NCBI GenBank assembly: GCA_026415015.1
Contig: JAOAHW010000180.1
Location: 1 to 15,707, forward strand
Length of the DNA stretch: 15,707 bases
From: Syntrophorhabdaceae bacterium
GTDB taxonomy: Bacteria; Desulfobacterota; Syntrophorhabdia; Syntrophorhabdales; Syntrophorhabdaceae
Reading direction: 5' to 3'
In this document: positions 15,083 to 15,707 of the stretch, one piece after another
How positions within the stretch are numbered: position 1 is the first letter of the stretch
How the letters are laid out: the number at the start of each line of letters is the position of its first letter
Position numbers and translations under genes: made by a program
The notes under the pieces: model-generated
The model's database searches: none
Seen by the model: only the letters and a program-made list of their open reading frames with translations
What the model was told of the DNA's origin: nothing

Positions 15083-15707
15083 ATGGATGAGATACTTGAG
15101 TTTGCCATAAGATGTGCAAAGGAGTCAGGAAGGATACAGAAGAGATACATGGGAAAGAACATCGGTATTCGGCATAAAGGCACTATAGACCTTGTGACAG
15201 ATGTGGATTTGGCATGTCAGGAGAGGATTATAGGTCTTATAAAAGAGGCATTCCCTGAAGATGATATTATAAGCGAAGAAAAGAAAAATTATATTGAAGG
15301 CAACAAAAATAGGTGGATTATTGACCCTCTTGATGGGACTACAAATTATGCCCACGCCTATCCATTTTTCTGTACATCCATTGCATATGAAGAAAAAGGG
15401 ATAGTCACTGTGGGAGCTGTCTATAACCCAATATTCAAGGAATTATTCTATGCAAGAAGAGGGCAGGGCGCATATTTTAATGGAAAAAGGATATCAGTAT
15501 CGAAGATAGGAATATTAAAGGAGGCACTTTTATCCACTGGTTTTCCCTATGACCTCCCCACAAGCAAGAATAACAACATAGATAATTTTATCTCCTTTAT
15601 CTATGAGGCACAGGCCATAAGGAGGGATGGTTCAGCAGCCCTTAATCTTTGTTATCTTGCCTGTGGAAGGTTTGATGGCTTCTGGGAGATAAAACTTAAT
15701 CCATGGG
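15083..15707 (+). CDS. Inositol monophosphatase family protein, SuhB-like (3' partial)
   Basis: The frame runs off the right edge. Two starts are possible: ATG 15053, overlapping the nucleotidase stop as ATGA, or ATG 15083. The later one is preferred because MDEILEFAIRCAKESG lines up with the usual start of this family and a purine-rich stretch (15066-15080) precedes it. Motifs are the glutamate of SEE before the metal site, WIIDPLDGTTNYAHAYPFF (metal-binding DPLDGT), and near the edge GSAALNLCYLACGRFDGFWE leading to an NPW that should continue as the second metal motif WD. It removes phosphate from inositol phosphate or similar sugar phosphates, Mg2+-dependent and cytoplasmic. It is the third gene of a tightly packed operon. 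Fructose-1,6-bisphosphatase activity is possible. The last part of the protein is missing. Confidence 0.9.
   Translation, partial: MDEILEFAIRCAKESGRIQKRYMGKNIGIRHKGTIDLVTDVDLACQERIIGLIKEAFPEDDIISEEKKNYIEGNKNRWIIDPLDGTTNYAHAYPFFCTSIAYEEKGIVTVGAVYNPIFKELFYARRGQGAYFNGKRISVSKIGILKEALLSTGFPYDLPTSKNNNIDNFISFIYEAQAIRRDGSAALNLCYLACGRFDGFWEIKLNPW

Overview
The window looks like a chromosome segment from an AT-rich, strictly anaerobic bacterium. Ile is often ATA and Arg is mostly AGA/AGG. The gene content (a fused Nfn-type transhydrogenase, a sensor kinase built on a [FeFe]-hydrogenase-like Fe-S domain, GlcD/GlcF-type oxidases and a CoA ligase) fits sulfate-reducing or syntrophic Desulfobacterota or Nitrospirota. 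This placement is an inference from gene content and codon use; no rRNA or other marker is present.

Layout. Positions 1-3260 (+) encode three signalling proteins: the 3' part of a histidine kinase with a hydrogenase-like Fe-S region, a single-domain response regulator, and a receiver-PAS-histidine kinase hybrid. A 752-residue NfnA-NfnB fusion follows (3290-5548) and ends at a strong intrinsic terminator (5576-5604). On the minus strand lie an AEC-family permease (5637-6548) and a calcineurin-like phosphoesterase (6646-7821), separated by a 97-base gap with a heptamer tandem repeat and an inverted repeat. The 302-base divergent region 7822-8123 carries a near-perfect 22-bp palindrome and a promoter-like TTGACA/TATAAT pair. 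Next comes an apparent metabolic unit (+): a GlcD-like FAD oxidase, a GlcF-like Fe-S/CCG protein and an AMP-forming acyl-CoA ligase, closed by a second strong terminator (12480-12511). The window ends in a tightly overlapping (+) operon: a CobD/HisC-like fold-type I PLP protein, an exported 5'-nucleotidase and an inositol-monophosphatase-family protein cut by the window edge.

How the parts may work together. The first block couples redox sensing to NAD(H)/NADP(H)/ferredoxin balance. The oxidase pair plus CoA ligase suggests oxidation of a 2-hydroxy acid and CoA activation of an organic acid; the substrate cannot be read from sequence. The last operon joins two phosphatases to a PLP-fold protein.

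The most unusual observations are: the PLP-fold protein has Thr where the Schiff-base lysine should be, and also lacks the nearby Arg; the three signalling proteins have no visible DNA-binding output domain; a 22-bp operator-like palindrome lies between the divergent genes; and a 12-base identical leader box precedes both the oxidase and the CoA ligase genes. I found no CRISPR array, insertion sequence, tRNA or rRNA.
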